DNA from: Nephromyces sp. MM_2019
Taxonomy: Eukaryota > Apicomplexa > Aconoidasida > Nephromycida
Length of the DNA stretch: 64,000 nucleotides
Reading direction: 5' to 3'
Assembly (NCBI GenBank): GCA_015657535.1
Contig: JADHZB010001695.1
Coordinates: 1,409 to 65,408, forward strand
Numbering within the stretch: position 1 is the stretch's first letter; each line of letters starts with the position of its first letter. This document shows, one piece after another, positions 1 through 12,756 of this stretch. Made by a program: the position numbers and the translations under genes. Under the pieces are notes generated by a model. The model saw only the letters and a list, made by a program, of their open reading frames with translations. It made no database searches and had not been told where the DNA came from.

Positions 1-55
<55 letters not shown>

Positions 56-56
56 A

Positions 57-94
<38 letters not shown>

Positions 95-1461
95 GTGTGT
101 GTATGGGTATGTATATTTGTAATAGTTCTATATGTTACTGTATGTTATTTATTATTATTTAACAGTAAATGAGGATTAGTTTGAGTTTATACATGTATAA
201 TTGGAATTGTGTATATGTATAAATGTATATGTTTATATGTATGTAAATGTATGTGTATGTGAGTTGTGTGTGTAAAAATATGGATATATGGTATATTGAA
301 ATAAAGATTAAGTTTATTTCAATCCTATACACATAATGAAAAATATGTAAACAAATTACATTTTGATGAGTATTTCTTCAAAATGTGTAAATTGTTTTGT
401 GGTGTTCTAAATTGTGTAAAATACAATAATAGGTAAAGGTACGTATATGTTGAATGAATTTATTACTTTAGGTTACACACATTTGAGTGTGTAAACTCTT
501 TTATATCCATATATACTTCCAAGACATGTGTAATAAATAAAATTTATCACAACTTACACACTTGGAGATCTCTCACATTTTTAATACACATACACATAAT
601 AATATCTACCAGTTTAATTTTTACCATTTACTAAGCATATTTTAATTTAAACATATTTACATATATAATTAATTATATACACATATATATATATCTAATG
701 AAAGTTACTACACACATTATTCTCTATGTACACATAATCAAATAATAATAGATTCTAACATTTTTATTCAAACTTAAAAGATACACATAAAATTATATAT
801 CCAATTATCATTACACCAATACACATATAATGCATATACACATATACACAAATATATATATTCTTACATAAATACACACACAATCATTTATAAACATGCA
901 TAAACATATATTCATTCTTTACAAATAACACCTACACACATCACAGTTAACCTAAATACATCAATTTTTACACACACTAATATACATCAATTTTTACACA
1001 CACTAATATACATCAATTTTTACACACACTAATATACATCAATTCTTACATACACATATACTAATGTATATAAAATTTTAATACGCAAACACACATACAC
1101 ACACACATACACACACACACACACATATATAATAAATTTATCAAGTTTGATATATTTTTTAGAATATCAAAATTAATATATTCATTTCAAATATACAATA
1201 AATATATATTTCTCTGAAACCAATGTATTGATATAGAAAATAAAATAAAACATAAAATTGGTATTATTTAATTACGAGTTGTGTATATTGCACATATATA
1301 TATATATATATATATAAATGTGCGTTTTAAATGTTTCCTTGACGCATTAAAATAGAAAATAAGTATATATCAGTATCAATATAAATATAAATATATATAT
1401 ATCAAAAATATGTGTATATATAATTAAATCCTTAAAAAATTGATCTGCTACAAGGTTATAT
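1..1461. repeat. Simple-sequence-rich intergenic region
   Basis: The window opens with a TG dinucleotide run (about 1-80) that passes into a TA run (about 79-95). The rest is very AT-rich with scattered ACAC and TATA tracts and further TA runs near 1295-1315 and 1385-1400. No coding exon was recognised. It lies downstream of the SRSF1-like gene, so part of it is probably that gene's 3' UTR and terminator region, but no clear polyadenylation signal could be assigned. Confidence 0.75.
956..1055. repeat. 26-bp tandem repeat, three exact copies plus a diverged one
   Basis: Three head-to-tail exact copies of a 26-bp unit (956-981, 982-1007, 1008-1033) begin ATACATCAATTTTTACACAC. A fourth, diverged copy follows from 1034 and breaks down after about 20 bases. 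It is noncoding on both strands and is best described as a minisatellite. Confidence 0.85.
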
Positions 1462-4400
1462 TTATCCTTCTTGAACTGTTTCTTCAAATGATTCATCAGT
1501 AATTGGAGGTGATTTTCTTTCAATTATAGGATAAGAGTCACCATCATTATTGGGTACATCATTTGAACGATTTGAATGTTTTGAGGCCTGTGAATGGTGT
1601 GAAGGACTTCTTGAGTGTGCAGAGGCTGGTGAATGATTTGATGGTTCACGTGATTTACGTACTTCATATGAATCTCTTGAACGTGATCGACGATCATTAT
1701 GTGATTCAACTGAATGGCTTGGTTGTCTATATATATAAAAATTGATGATGATTATTATTTTTGTATTCATAATATTGATGTGTGTGTGTGTGTATGGGGT
1801 GTGAATGTGTACGTGATAATAATATGATATAGTATGTATGTGATAATGAGATGATTCAGTATGTATGTGTGTATGTACTCATGTTATAGTTCAAAATGTG
1901 TGAATGGATAATGATATGGTTAAGTATGTAAAAGTATAATGATTAAGTTATATAATTAAAAAATAATAATTGTGTTAAATGTGAGAATGTTAAAAAAAAT
2001 ATATACTTATATTTACAAATTGGTATATTCAAAGTAAATGTATATAGTATTGTAAATATAATTCAAGAAATCAGATGTATAATTATCTTATTATATGTTG
2101 AGTATAGTTTAGAATTTGTATATATTTGTAATGACTGTTGTAAGCATAATTTCAAGTATTTATTTATTTATATATTAAATTTTCTTATAGGTATTAGATG
2201 TGTATGTTAAGTGTATGTGATATATTTAATTACCTATGACGATGTGAATTATAATCTCTATCCCTTCTATGATGATGATATGAACCAGAACGATCTCGGC
2301 GGCTAAAAATCAAATTAAGGATTTAATAGTTTGTATTTATATAATTATAAAATGTATTTGAAAAAGTTTACAATGTGTATAGTTATAATGTGTGTAAAAA
2401 AAAAAATATACCATATATAGTTATATCAAAAGAGATGACTATATTTTATATAAGGTATATTATAAAATATGAAAATAGCTTACTTGTAATATCTTTCATT
2501 AGATCTTCTTGCATGTCTACTATAGTGATCACCATTAGAATAATGATCATCACGTCGGACCTATAAACAAAAATTAGAAAGATAAGTGTTTGTTATGTAT
2601 AGGTGATTATATGTTATTTTGTATTCTATGTGGGAAATAATTATTTTGATAAGATTGTATGTTACACAACTATCTTGGAATGTAATTCCCATTATTATTG
2701 GAAATTTTATTCAGAAGAGAGTGTAGGTACATATAAATCAGGGTGCACCACACCTGATTTCAATATGTTTATTATATATTGATCTATGGCTATTCGACAA
2801 GAGATTTCTGTCCAACATCTCTTTATTGTGTGAAATACTAATATATATATATATATGCGAAATGGCTACAATATTTCCAATAATGCTCTTAGATCTCAGA
2901 GATTTCACTAATTTCGTTCATCAGCCCGACGATACGCTATTCCCGAAATACACAATCAATAATGTGTGTAAATACATTCTAAACACATCTCGGAAATGCC
3001 AGAGGAGCTTAAATTAAGGAGAGTTTCCCCATGCTTACAAAAAATCGCTATTCTGAACTTTCTTTATATGCCAATTTGGCCAAAATGGCTTATTAACCTA
3101 GGACCAAGCGACCTTTCTGGAATAATAAAAGGCTCTAGCTTTCTAAAAGAAATATATTATATACAATACACAAGTGGGAATACACCCTTAGTGTGTCTAC
3201 ATATGTAGGTACAAGATAAACTTAGCATGGAAGTGTTGAATATTCCCACTTTTTCGATTGTAATCAGACGATATTTGAAGTTTCAAAATTGGTCAGAAAG
3301 TCTTAGTTTCCTCTCATTGTGAAATCTCAATCGACAACTATGGTAAATAAAAATGACTTAGGGGCCTAATTGTGTTCGGAAGGTCCTAGAAGAGGACTCA
3401 AAAGTTAGCTCCTTCTTATGATTGGTATTGATGCCAATTATAGTGCAAACTCTCATCGACATGAGCACGTAATGAAATATGGATATACTCTTTAGATATA
3501 ATACTTAAACGTTCCAGAATCTTAATGACCTAGTGGCAGAATCACAGGATTCTTCGAAAGCCTTAAAACTATGTTGGAAGATTTGCTAAGTAGATAGCCT
3601 AATTCTGAGATCAAATCTCAAATCCCAATATTCGGAAGGTGTCTATTATGGTAAATCACATGGCTAGCCAAATAATATTTGTTGAAAGTGGTTGATGTTG
3701 AATGAAGATCCCAAATCTCCATCGCCGTTATCAAAATGTACTTCTTAATTACCTTTATAATAGAGCTTGAGTCATAAGCGTGGAGTTCAGTTTTATCTAA
3801 TTTGTCCAATGCCCTTGACATGTCATCAGATCTAAGATATTCGACAATTCCTCTCTGAATGAAAGAAATAAAAATCATTATCTTTAAGTTGTGTTTGGTA
3901 AGGTTTTGGATTACCTTGTTTTCAATATTCGCATATCCAACATCGCCTACACCTCTCATGTGGTCCTTGAGGTGTTGCCAGCAGCATCCCGATGGGAGAT
4001 TAGTAACAATAACTCGATAGTTTGTTCTAAAAAAGGAATTGTTTTTATTGTGATAAATAGAAAGAGTTTGTTTATTAATATAATCTTACCTTGTGGGTGG
4101 TCCGCCAGAGCCATCTTTACGTCTGGGGCGCCTTTCACCAGTAAATTCTACCCTTAGGCGGTTTTTGTGAAATACATAATCATTTCTTCTTTCTATTGCT
4201 ACTTCAGCATCCCTATTGTAAATAGGAAGGTTGACAAATATTTATTATTATAAAAAAATTATTTAGTTTTAAAATAAGCCATATTCGAAATAAAAGGTTG
4301 CGGATAATTAGTTTTGCTTTATACATGATACTTAAATGAAATTTTGAATAAGTTAAATTGTGACTAAAAGGGAAAATAAAGTTTTCATAGTTGGTTGAAT

Positions 4401-4918
4401 CTAAGATACTAGCTATCCAGCACAAGTATAAAAAAATTTCTTATCATGTATCCAGAGCTATAAGTAAAATTAAAATTACTTACTGAACATTTTGGTAGTC
4501 AATGAAGCAGTAAGCTGTGCCGGCGGTATTTCGGCCTCTTTTAATATCAATATCTAAAATTTTTCCAAACTGAAGTGTATTACATAGAGTACAATTGAAT
4601 TCCATGGTGTTTCATAAAGATCAAAAGATTAAATCATCTTAGGTATATAAAGTATAATGAAGGTCTTCTAGAAGGTGTAATTCATGGTTATCAAATGTTG
4701 GGTAAAAACTTATTTTTGTGGAAGTAGTGAAAGTTGTGGAGTAGACCTTCATTGGTAATTGTAATGTTATAAGTAATAATCAATATAAGGTGGTTTATTA
4801 GCATAATTCTTACCTTTCTAAATAATGATTCAATTTCATTTTCTCTGATATCGTCAGGTAAATTGCCGACATATAAACAGGCGGGTGAGCGATTGAAACG
4901 ACCTCGACCGTAAGACAT
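1462..4918 (-). CDS. SRSF1/SF2-like SR splicing factor, two RRMs
   Basis: Eight exons (minus strand): 4814-4918, 4484-4569, 4090-4212, 3915-4026, 3753-3854, 2484-2560, 2234-2302, 1462-1726. All junctions keep phase and give 312 aa ending in TAA. RRM1 (about residues 14-90) carries the RNP2 motif LYVGNL. RRM2 (about 106-176) carries WQHLKDHMR, the family's SWQDLKDHMR signature with two substitutions, followed by GDVGYA. The tail has only a few Arg-Ser pairs mixed with HS and SP repeats and ends acidic. Family members bind exonic enhancers in the nucleus and recruit U1 and U2AF; that role here is by homology. The domain order and RRM2 signature favour SRSF1 over other SR proteins. The start is the first ATG before RRM1. 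Intron 5 (2561-3752) is about ten times longer than its neighbours. Confidence 0.9.
2561..3752 (-). other. Unusually long intron 5 of the SR-protein gene
   Basis: This 1,192-nt intron sits between the last RRM2 exon and the first RS-region exon, whereas the other introns in this gene are about 60-760 nt. Its middle part (about 2680-3620) is less repetitive and visibly less AT-rich than the flanks. No exon with a supported product was found inside. Confidence 0.7.
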
Positions 4919-5908
4919 TTTTGAAAAATATAAATACTAAGATACTAAAATCAATTAAAGATTTAAAATAAGAATTCTGAGAGTAAAAATAAAAATTGCG
5001 TTCCTTATTTTGGAATCGAAATTCAAAAACTGGTTTACAAGAAGACAAATATAGGCCAAGTATATGTACCTCTAGATATTTTTTGCTATTAATGGTCTCA
5101 ACTGTAATAATCTGCAAGCTTCTAGGTTATATACAACTTGTTATTATTCTTGAGATCTTCTTTGGACTTTAAAATCTTTAATAGCCTTTTTATCAACGAT
5201 TGCTTAAAGTTTCAGTCACTTTAAAAAACAATGCTAAGCTAGGATTTTTAATACTATAATTGCTTTGAAATTTTTCCTTACTAGCTCCAGTGCTTTTTCA
5301 TGTGATCATTTCATTTATTTTCAGGATGGTAAGGCGTTTTGTTGTTTTTACATTAAATTGATAAATTTTTCGAAAACTATGTTACTATTTATATATATAT
5401 TATTTCCAGTCTTAATTTTCTTAATTCTATGAAAAACTTTTTTATAAGCTGCCTAACTAGCAACAACTAAGAAAGGGAATGGCTAGAAATATTATATTTA
5501 ATTATTGATTCAATATAGCTCATCAGGCTTTTACAACATCATTTTAAATAAAAAATAAAACCCAAAAAACATTTTTACAAAAGATAATGTATGTACAAAG
5601 TCAATTGTGAAAAATAAATACTTGCAATAAAAACATTTTTAAAAACTCAAAATGATTAAACCGATAAAAAATGATTACAAGGTTTTCTTTAAGTATTCCC
5701 ATATTCTATTGGTTTGAATTAAATTTATTTTTGTTCAACCTGAACGAAGTTTGCCTCACATCTAACAATGACTTATTCCGGTAATTATTTTTAGTATAAG
5801 TTTGAGCACTTTTTAGTAATCATTATAAATAGCTACAGGTCAATAAATGACTTGAAAAAAAAAAACATAGCAAGCTATAGAAAAAATAAGGATTTAAGAT
5901 TTGCACGG
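4919..5908. other. Divergent intergenic region, about 1 kb
   Basis: This lies between the start codons of the SR-protein gene (-) and the next gene (+), so it should hold both promoters. It is AT-rich with A and T runs. I see no gene, repeat or recognisable regulatory motif. Confidence 0.6.
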
Positions 5909-6977
5909 ATGGATCCCCAAAGATTAGGAAATGAAAACTTCCCTGAAACATCAGTACAACCTCCAGTTAACAAAAACAAAGGCCTTCAATATGAGCCTTA
6001 GTAATTTGAATAACTATTAGTTTGCATTATGTCGAAAAACATAAGAATTATCTTTAGTCAAGGTTTTGATGAAGACGATTTGTAAGACTTAAGCTTATAG
6101 TTTCAAAGATAATAGAGAAAAGCAACTACAAAGAGATTATCCGACAGTCAATCTGCATTATGACTTCGAGCCTAAAGATTGGATTAAAAAATTGGAAGAT
6201 ATTGATGGTAGAAATGTCGATTGTTCAATTGCTTTTAAATAAGTTTTAATATCATTTGAACTCAGATGAAGTAAAATTTAAAAGGGCTTATAATCGATTT
6301 TTATACAACAAAAAAGTTGACCAAGTAAAAATTATGCTATTCAAGATTCATCATTATGATCTAAAGGAAATGCTTGAAGAAAATGAACTATCAGAGAATC
6401 AACATTTACAAGGTTTGAATTAATGTATACATTTTTGACTACTAGATAAAAAATTAATCAAGAAATCAATGAGGTCTTGTTGAAGCAGCTGAGTCAAGCA
6501 ATAGCCCATTTGAGGGGAATACCCGATATTTACAAATCAATCCCGGAGTCAATTAGCACTGGTAAAGTATTCTCTCAGTGCAACATAAATTGGAAAATCA
6601 AATCAAAAATTAGGAACAATACTAGGAACTGGCAAAATGGCTGGTATTAATATACAATTAAAAACATCATTTAGTGATTTATTTGGATGGTGTGCAAAGA
6701 TTTAGAAAGGGTCTTGAATAGCAAATATAAGAGAACTCAGCGGAGAATTAATCGTCAAAGACCTGGGCAAAGAAATAATAAAATAGATGAATCTTCGGGT
6801 AGGAGTTGATTTTGGTTTAAAAAAAATATTTTAATCAAACTGTTTAGGAACTCATATTTTAGAGGATCCTGACCCGGTTAAATTTTATGATCTTCTTGCT
6901 GATCAATGGGTAATAAGAATTATAGAAAAAAGGAGTTTTTTTTTAATTTTTAAATTTCACAAAAGGCTGAAATATAA
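5909..6977 (+). CDS. Unrecognised 212-aa protein, nine small exons
   Basis: Exons: 5909-6000, 6058-6081, 6134-6207, 6266-6412, 6463-6561, 6614-6643, 6700-6798, 6848-6909, 6966-6977. No single frame is open for long, but every GT..AG junction keeps phase and all eight introns are 49-58 nt. This regularity is the main evidence that the gene is real. The protein has a polar, acidic N terminus (residues 1-45), a helical Leu/Lys/Glu-rich middle (about 60-145), a basic patch SKYKRTQRRINRQRP (163-177) and an acidic end finishing LLADQWAEI. No signal peptide or membrane segment is visible. Exons of 24, 30 and 12 nt are unusually small. The basic patch could bind nucleic acid, but I assign no function. 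It converges with the ETF alpha gene. Confidence 0.6.
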
Positions 6978-7607
6978 GAAGTTTGGGATAGTCATCTTCA
7001 CTTGTTATATTTTCATCATCTTTTGTCGACTAATGAAAATTGTAGAACATTAAGAACTAGCCACTACAGTTTTAAAAGATAAAATTTCTTTTTTATGTAT
7101 ACTAATTATAACTGAAACGTATCTGATTTTCAATTGTGATAGGCAGCATAAGTAATCAAAACGGTTGAAAGCATACAAGTGTGAACAATAATAATTTGTA
7201 TATTCAAGTAGATTTTACAATTTTTAATGTAAAAACTGTGAATTTTTAAGGCAAGAACTTTATTTAATATTCAAAAGATTATTCGCTTTAGTGTAAGATA
7301 TGTTTCGTATACAAATTTACAACTCTAAATATAATCTACTATTAGATATAATAAATATATATATATACATATTTATAGCAGTCCCAATTTCTTCTCAATT
7401 TGTTGAAATGTTAAGTTTTCCATTAAAAAGTTTACGAGAGTTATTTATTTTTTTTTCAAAGATATGTGATTTTAGTTCAAATTTTTTGATTTATTTCAAA
7501 TTTAGCAGAATCTATCTCTTAATATTATACACGAGAGTTAAGCTATATCTAATTTGAGTCATTATTGCTCATTTTATTATAGAGCTTTTAGCATTTAGTT
7601 TAAAAGT
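6978..7607. other. Convergent intergenic region
   Basis: This lies between two gene ends and is AT-rich with long T runs on both strands, as expected of 3' UTRs. It contains no supported coding exon; the 85-aa open frame at 7300-7557 is low-complexity Phe/Ile/Leu sequence. Confidence 0.55.
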
Positions 7608-9632
7608 TTAGTTCAACGGTTTTACTTTATCATTGAGTTCTGGTACCGCTTGAAACAGATCAGCAACCAAGCCGTAATCAGCAACCTTATGTAAGAAAAA
7701 GTTTCCAAATGCATAAGTTTATTCTAAATTATAAAATAATCTTTAATTACCTCGAAAATAGGTGCTTCTGGATCTTTGTTTATTGCTACAATTACTTTGG
7801 AGTCTTTCATACCTTTAGATGTTATATTATAAATATGAATTATTATTTTTATTATTGTTTTCAACAAACAAACCTGCGAGATGCTGAATAGCACCTGAAA
7901 TGCCAATCGCTAGATAAAGTTCAGGGGCAACAACCTTTCCACTTTGGCCGATCTGAAATGATTTCTTAAACTTAACTAAGTTCAGGATTGAAAAAACCTT
8001 AACTGTACCTGAAGGTCATTGGGTGCAAATCCAGAGTCTACAGCTGCCCGAGAAGCTCCAACTATGAATTTTTATGCATATTATAAAGATTTTTGGAATT
8101 TTATTACGGGATTGATATTTCTATATATATGTGTTTATATAGTTTAGAGGAGTGATTTTAGTTCTGGTAATTATTCGAAATTGTTGAATAATATATAATT
8201 TAATATAAAATCGACATACTTGCTGCGTTTAGTTTATGGCACAGTGGTTCCAACAATTCAGTAAAATTAGTATCACTTTTTAATCCTCTACCGCCACATA
8301 CAACCTTTATGATCAGTAGATAATTAGTAAATCATACGATGTAGTTTGTAAAGTTAAGCAGGCAAGTTTAAGTTACTATTTTTGCAGTTTCAAGTTGAAC
8401 TGTATCCAATTCGGTCTTGATATCAGTTACCCATTCCTGTAAGGATACTCAAATTTATATATCAAGCTATACCCAGTTTTAAATCATTATGAAAAAAGTA
8501 AGAATATAATTCGAAGCAATTAATTTTGGTATGAATTATGCTTGTGTAGAATCATAGCATACGATGTCTTTGTAAGAAATTGGACCTAATTCTTCAATAT
8601 CAGCCGAATTCTCAGAATATTCTGAGCCTTTATCAGATGGAAAGGAAGTTGGTCTAATGCTCAGAATCTGAGGCATTTAATTTATAAATATAATTGAAAT
8701 GCAGAGAATATTCAAGAGAAAAATTGGAAGGAAGCTTAGTTATTTTTCATGGCCCTTTCAATTTTTTTTATGTCTCATTTATCAATCTAAATTAATATAT
8801 TTTTGAGGATTTTCGTACTTTGATAGGATCCGATGACTTTACAGTTGTGATAGCATTACCAGCATAAGATGATCTCACAAATGTTGAAGAATCCTTGAAA
8901 GAAATCAAAACAGTTTCTTGTAATTTTATTCAAGTGCCTCAATAAAAGTGTTAGGCTTTTACTTTTATTGAAATAATTTCAGATATTGGTTGCACATCCA
9001 AAAAGGCTGCACATCTGGGAAATATATCCTTTACTGAGGAAGATGCAGCTCCAATAAGGGTTGAAAATCCTTTTTCTTTAATTAACTAATTTTATGTAAT
9101 AAGTAGTATAAAAATATTGTAATAGGTATTAAAACTAATTAATCTAATTATTATAGGTTATAAGTGCAAATTAGTAATCAGGTTCTTACAGATAATAAAA
9201 TATCAGCTGAGGAGTCTGCAGTAAAGTGATTTACTGCTTCACCATCTGCAGTGTAAATTTTTCTAACATAGGGATTGTTTCTAAACTCCTGGGCAGTTTG
9301 TTTGCTATATTCACCCAAAATTAATAAATCAACCTAAAATGTGTTTTAGGATTAGGAAAATCTTAGTAATTCAACATTGTTTCAATTATATGTTATGTAA
9401 AATGGCTAATGTTCATGCTCTGTATGTTAAGAATCATGTGAGCAGGTGTTGGTGTTACGTAGTTACTTGTATTTATGTGTATTATAATATAAGCCTTTTA
9501 TTATAAATATATATGTTGTCTAACTGGCTGATTAAAAGATTTTGAAGCATTCAAGCAAGAATAAAATAATGGGGTTTGCGAGGGTGTTTTGGCTTCTCCA
9601 AACACTAAAGTTGAATTATGACGAAAATTCAT
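7608..9632 (-). CDS. ETFA: Electron transfer flavoprotein alpha subunit
   Basis: Eleven exons: 9525-9632, 9190-9333, 8963-9085, 8819-8893, 8563-8667, 8377-8436, 8220-8304, 8009-8061, 7874-7952, 7751-7812, 7608-7685. They give 323 aa, close to the usual ~330. With ETF beta the family accepts electrons from mitochondrial acyl-CoA and other dehydrogenases and passes them to ETF-ubiquinone oxidoreductase. The C-terminal FAD domain is intact: [17 protein letters not shown], then [35 protein letters not shown] and DYGLVADLF. The first domain aligns too ([10 protein letters not shown]). The frame stays open upstream of this ATG to an acceptor-like CAG at 9675-9677, so a small 5' exon may add to the targeting peptide. 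One candidate is an ATG at about 9782 followed by a donor. Identity is very secure; the N terminus is not. Confidence 0.95.
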
Positions 9633-9674
9633 CCAATTTCCTGAAATCCTGTTTTTGAAATTCCCGATTGTCGC

Positions 9675-12600
9675 CTGTAGTTAAAATGATAAAATATATA
9701 AAAGTGTCAAAGTATTTGGACAAGGTAAATTAATTAAGTATAAAATATCGAAAATGTATTTTTAATGAGATTACACGTACATTCTATATTTGGTATTTTT
9801 ATTACCAATGTGTATACTTAACAATTTATACAAGTTTTAAAAAATCATGAAATTTCTTTGTCCCTAGAGAAATAGTAGGGCTATTTGATAATAATATTGA
9901 AAATGAACCTAAATAGGCTTAATTTTAGGCTTGATAAATACTTGAAAACATTTACAAATAAGCAAATTTTTACATTGAATACTACAAAAAACGGAGTATA
10001 TATGTTCAATTTATGTTAGGAAAAATAACAATTTCCAGAAAATAATATCTTCAGTATAGATATTAGTTATTTTATTTCATTTTATACACTATATCTTTAG
10101 CTTTTAATAAATTTCCTCATATCTGGTTATATAGGAGTTGCTTAATTGGAAATTTATAAATTATGGGCATTTGTGCAAATAAAGCCATGTTCTCAATTGA
10201 AGCTTTTATAGTTGAAAAGAGTGCCCGGTTTTAATAGTTATATTTTCTAACCGATTAGCAAGATGTCTAAACGAGGGAAGAACGGAATTGTATCTCTTAG
10301 TTTAATTCGTAGTAGTAATAGGTGATGAATCAGCAAACTTACTTTGTGTAGAGGGATTAGTACCTCATTAAAAAGCTTCATTTTTATGATGGTTAAGTTA
10401 ATATAATTGAGGTTAAAAGAAAAGCATCAATAGGTAGTGTCACAATTATTCCTATTTACGCGTTTCATATATATATTCGTTATTAAATTTAAAAAATATA
10501 ATTATATTCAATGGTTGAGTTGATAATTTATTAACAAATTGACTACTTATATGTTTCCCGGCACATCTATACTGGATTAACTTTTTCTAGGAGACTACAA
10601 TAAATAAACCTTTTGATGCAATCTTTCAAACTTGTTTAATGAAACTGGCCATGCATGTAAAGATATAATAGTCAACACTTTTAAAGTAAATCACACTTGC
10701 ATATTTAATTAACGTATTGAACTGCACACTCAAGCTATACTATAAGATGTAATTGGTATACAAACTACACAATCTATTCTCGGGTTATGTTATTATTTTT
10801 ATAATGATTCTATTCAAGTTGGTCGAAAATTCGAATCACAGGATACCTTGCAAATTCTTCTATTGTACTGCAAATAATTACTTGAGTAATTATTAATCTA
10901 GGAAATTGAAGTGAAATGTTAGCTCATATTAAGTTTCCTGTGTATATAAAACTCGAGCTTCGTTGGAACTATAATTTAAACAAAGATAATAATTGTGATG
11001 ATCCATGAGAATTTGATTTGTTTTCGAAGAATTTGTCTTATTTTTGTATTTAGATAAAACTTTCAGATATTTAAAAATATTCCCTTCACATAAAGCATTT
11101 TAATAATGCTACGATTTCATATAATATAAATTCACTGAAGACAAATTTGATTTTTTTGATATAACTTAAAAGTCAAAAATTAGTAGTAGCTTGAGAGTAC
11201 CTGTGACACAATGACTTTTTTGATTCAATATAAAATCAGTATCAATTTTCATACCCACTTTAAAAGAGATTTGTCACAGTCTTGAGAAGGTTTTGTAGCT
11301 CATAGTCAGCCTATTCTATATCATTTAATTTCGCAATTGCATTTTTCTTTGTACTGACCCCTGTGCCTTGTAATGAAATTGATTAATTTTAAATGATAAA
11401 ATTAAAAAGTGTAAATTAATTTGTTTCAGATATAAATTATCCATTTTCGAATATATCTTTTACAGATATTTTTCTTGCTTCTATCTAGTAATTTGTAATT
11501 TTCATGTCTTTATTTAAAACAGGTTCAAAAACATATTGTTACAGTAGCATCACATTCATTTTGGTTAATGGAAATCTCTTATTAGAAAGTTGAAGAATTA
11601 AATTATACCAAAGTTCTTGCTTCCCCGAAAACTTTCATAGCTCAATAGAAATCGAAAAGAAGCCCAAAATAACATTTTCCTTATATTTCCTACCCATAAT
11701 AATCGAAAAGGAAAAATCATTATCTGCTAGTTGTTTTTTATTAGTAATCTTCGATTAATTTAGTATATCAAAATCTGTAAAAGAAATACTTTCTTAATCC
11801 ACAGTGATAAATTCATAAAAGAGAAAATAAGGCTTTGTTGGTTTATGTAATCCATTGTGGACGTTTGGAAATATGTATGTGTCTTATATCTCTGCCAAAA
11901 AGCTATGTGTGTATTATGTATTCCTTAGAAAATTGATTTTATTTCATTTATATACTTTTGCTAAAAGTTTTTCATGTATAACATGTTTGATCGTGTAAAG
12001 GAAAAAACAATATTTTAAAACATCAAGTTTTAGGTGTTGTAACCCTTATGAGAAATACTGTGAAATTGGTAATTTTATTTTATCTAAATGGAGTGACTAG
12101 TAAAGTTTCAACAAGCTTAATTCAACGTTGTTTTATTAGCTAAAAATGTGATTAACAATTCTAAAGAGCGGTAAAAAGCTGAACTAGCTCGGAAAGTCTT
12201 GTTGTGAAGTGTGCAGCATAACGTCCTGCCAAGCATAATTATAGATCAGCATGAACAATTCATTGAACATTACAGCTTACTCTTAATATGTGTTTATACT
12301 CAACGCTACATTATTATTCTAAAGTGTAATCATCAAGGATATATTTCTATTCATCATCCAGTTAAAGTCACTCAACTCTTCAGTCAAAGCTTTTTCCGAT
12401 AAAACACTCTTTCTGAAGCTGTTATATAACCCTATGCATAATTCCCAATACATACTTGCATAATCACTTTTCCCTATACTTAAACTTTAACCACTAGAGC
12501 CATGAACACACTCTCAAATATACATGTCGCTGTCTCTACCTAATAACACCCACACACTTACATATGTATTTGGCCCTCACAATATACATATAAACATATA

Positions 12601-12756
12601 TGTCTAGCTTTCTCTACCTCATAATTACATCACAGATATACGTATATTTACCTTTTATAATTTACCAACATATATATATGTAGCTATCTCTAACTCATAA
12701 TATACACACACATATATGTGTAGCTTACTCTAAAATCTGCATCTGATCATAAATCA
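9675..12756. other. 3.1-kb divergent intergenic region
   Basis: This lies between the divergently transcribed ETF alpha and cyclophilin genes. It is AT-rich. Its right end, from about 12530, has repeated ACACATATAT-type motifs leading into the cyclophilin gene. I looked for exons on both strands and for tRNA box elements and found nothing convincing. It may hold both promoters, a 5' exon of ETF alpha, or RNA genes I cannot see. Confidence 0.5.

Noticed and set aside
1..110. TG run as a telomere
   Set aside because: Pure dinucleotide repeat passing into a TA run; it lacks a telomere-type G-rich unit, and similar tracts occur throughout the window.
2996..3208. 70-codon open frame in the long SR-protein intron
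   Set aside because: No family resemblance, no splice context, and on the strand opposite to the host gene; length is within chance.
5909..6977. A pseudogene with frameshifts and stops
   Set aside because: Every apparent break falls inside a 49-58 nt GT..AG interval, and removing these leaves one open frame, so decay is not needed.
10820..10860. TTCGAATC word as a tRNA B box
   Set aside because: No matching A box or acceptor stem lies at the right distance.
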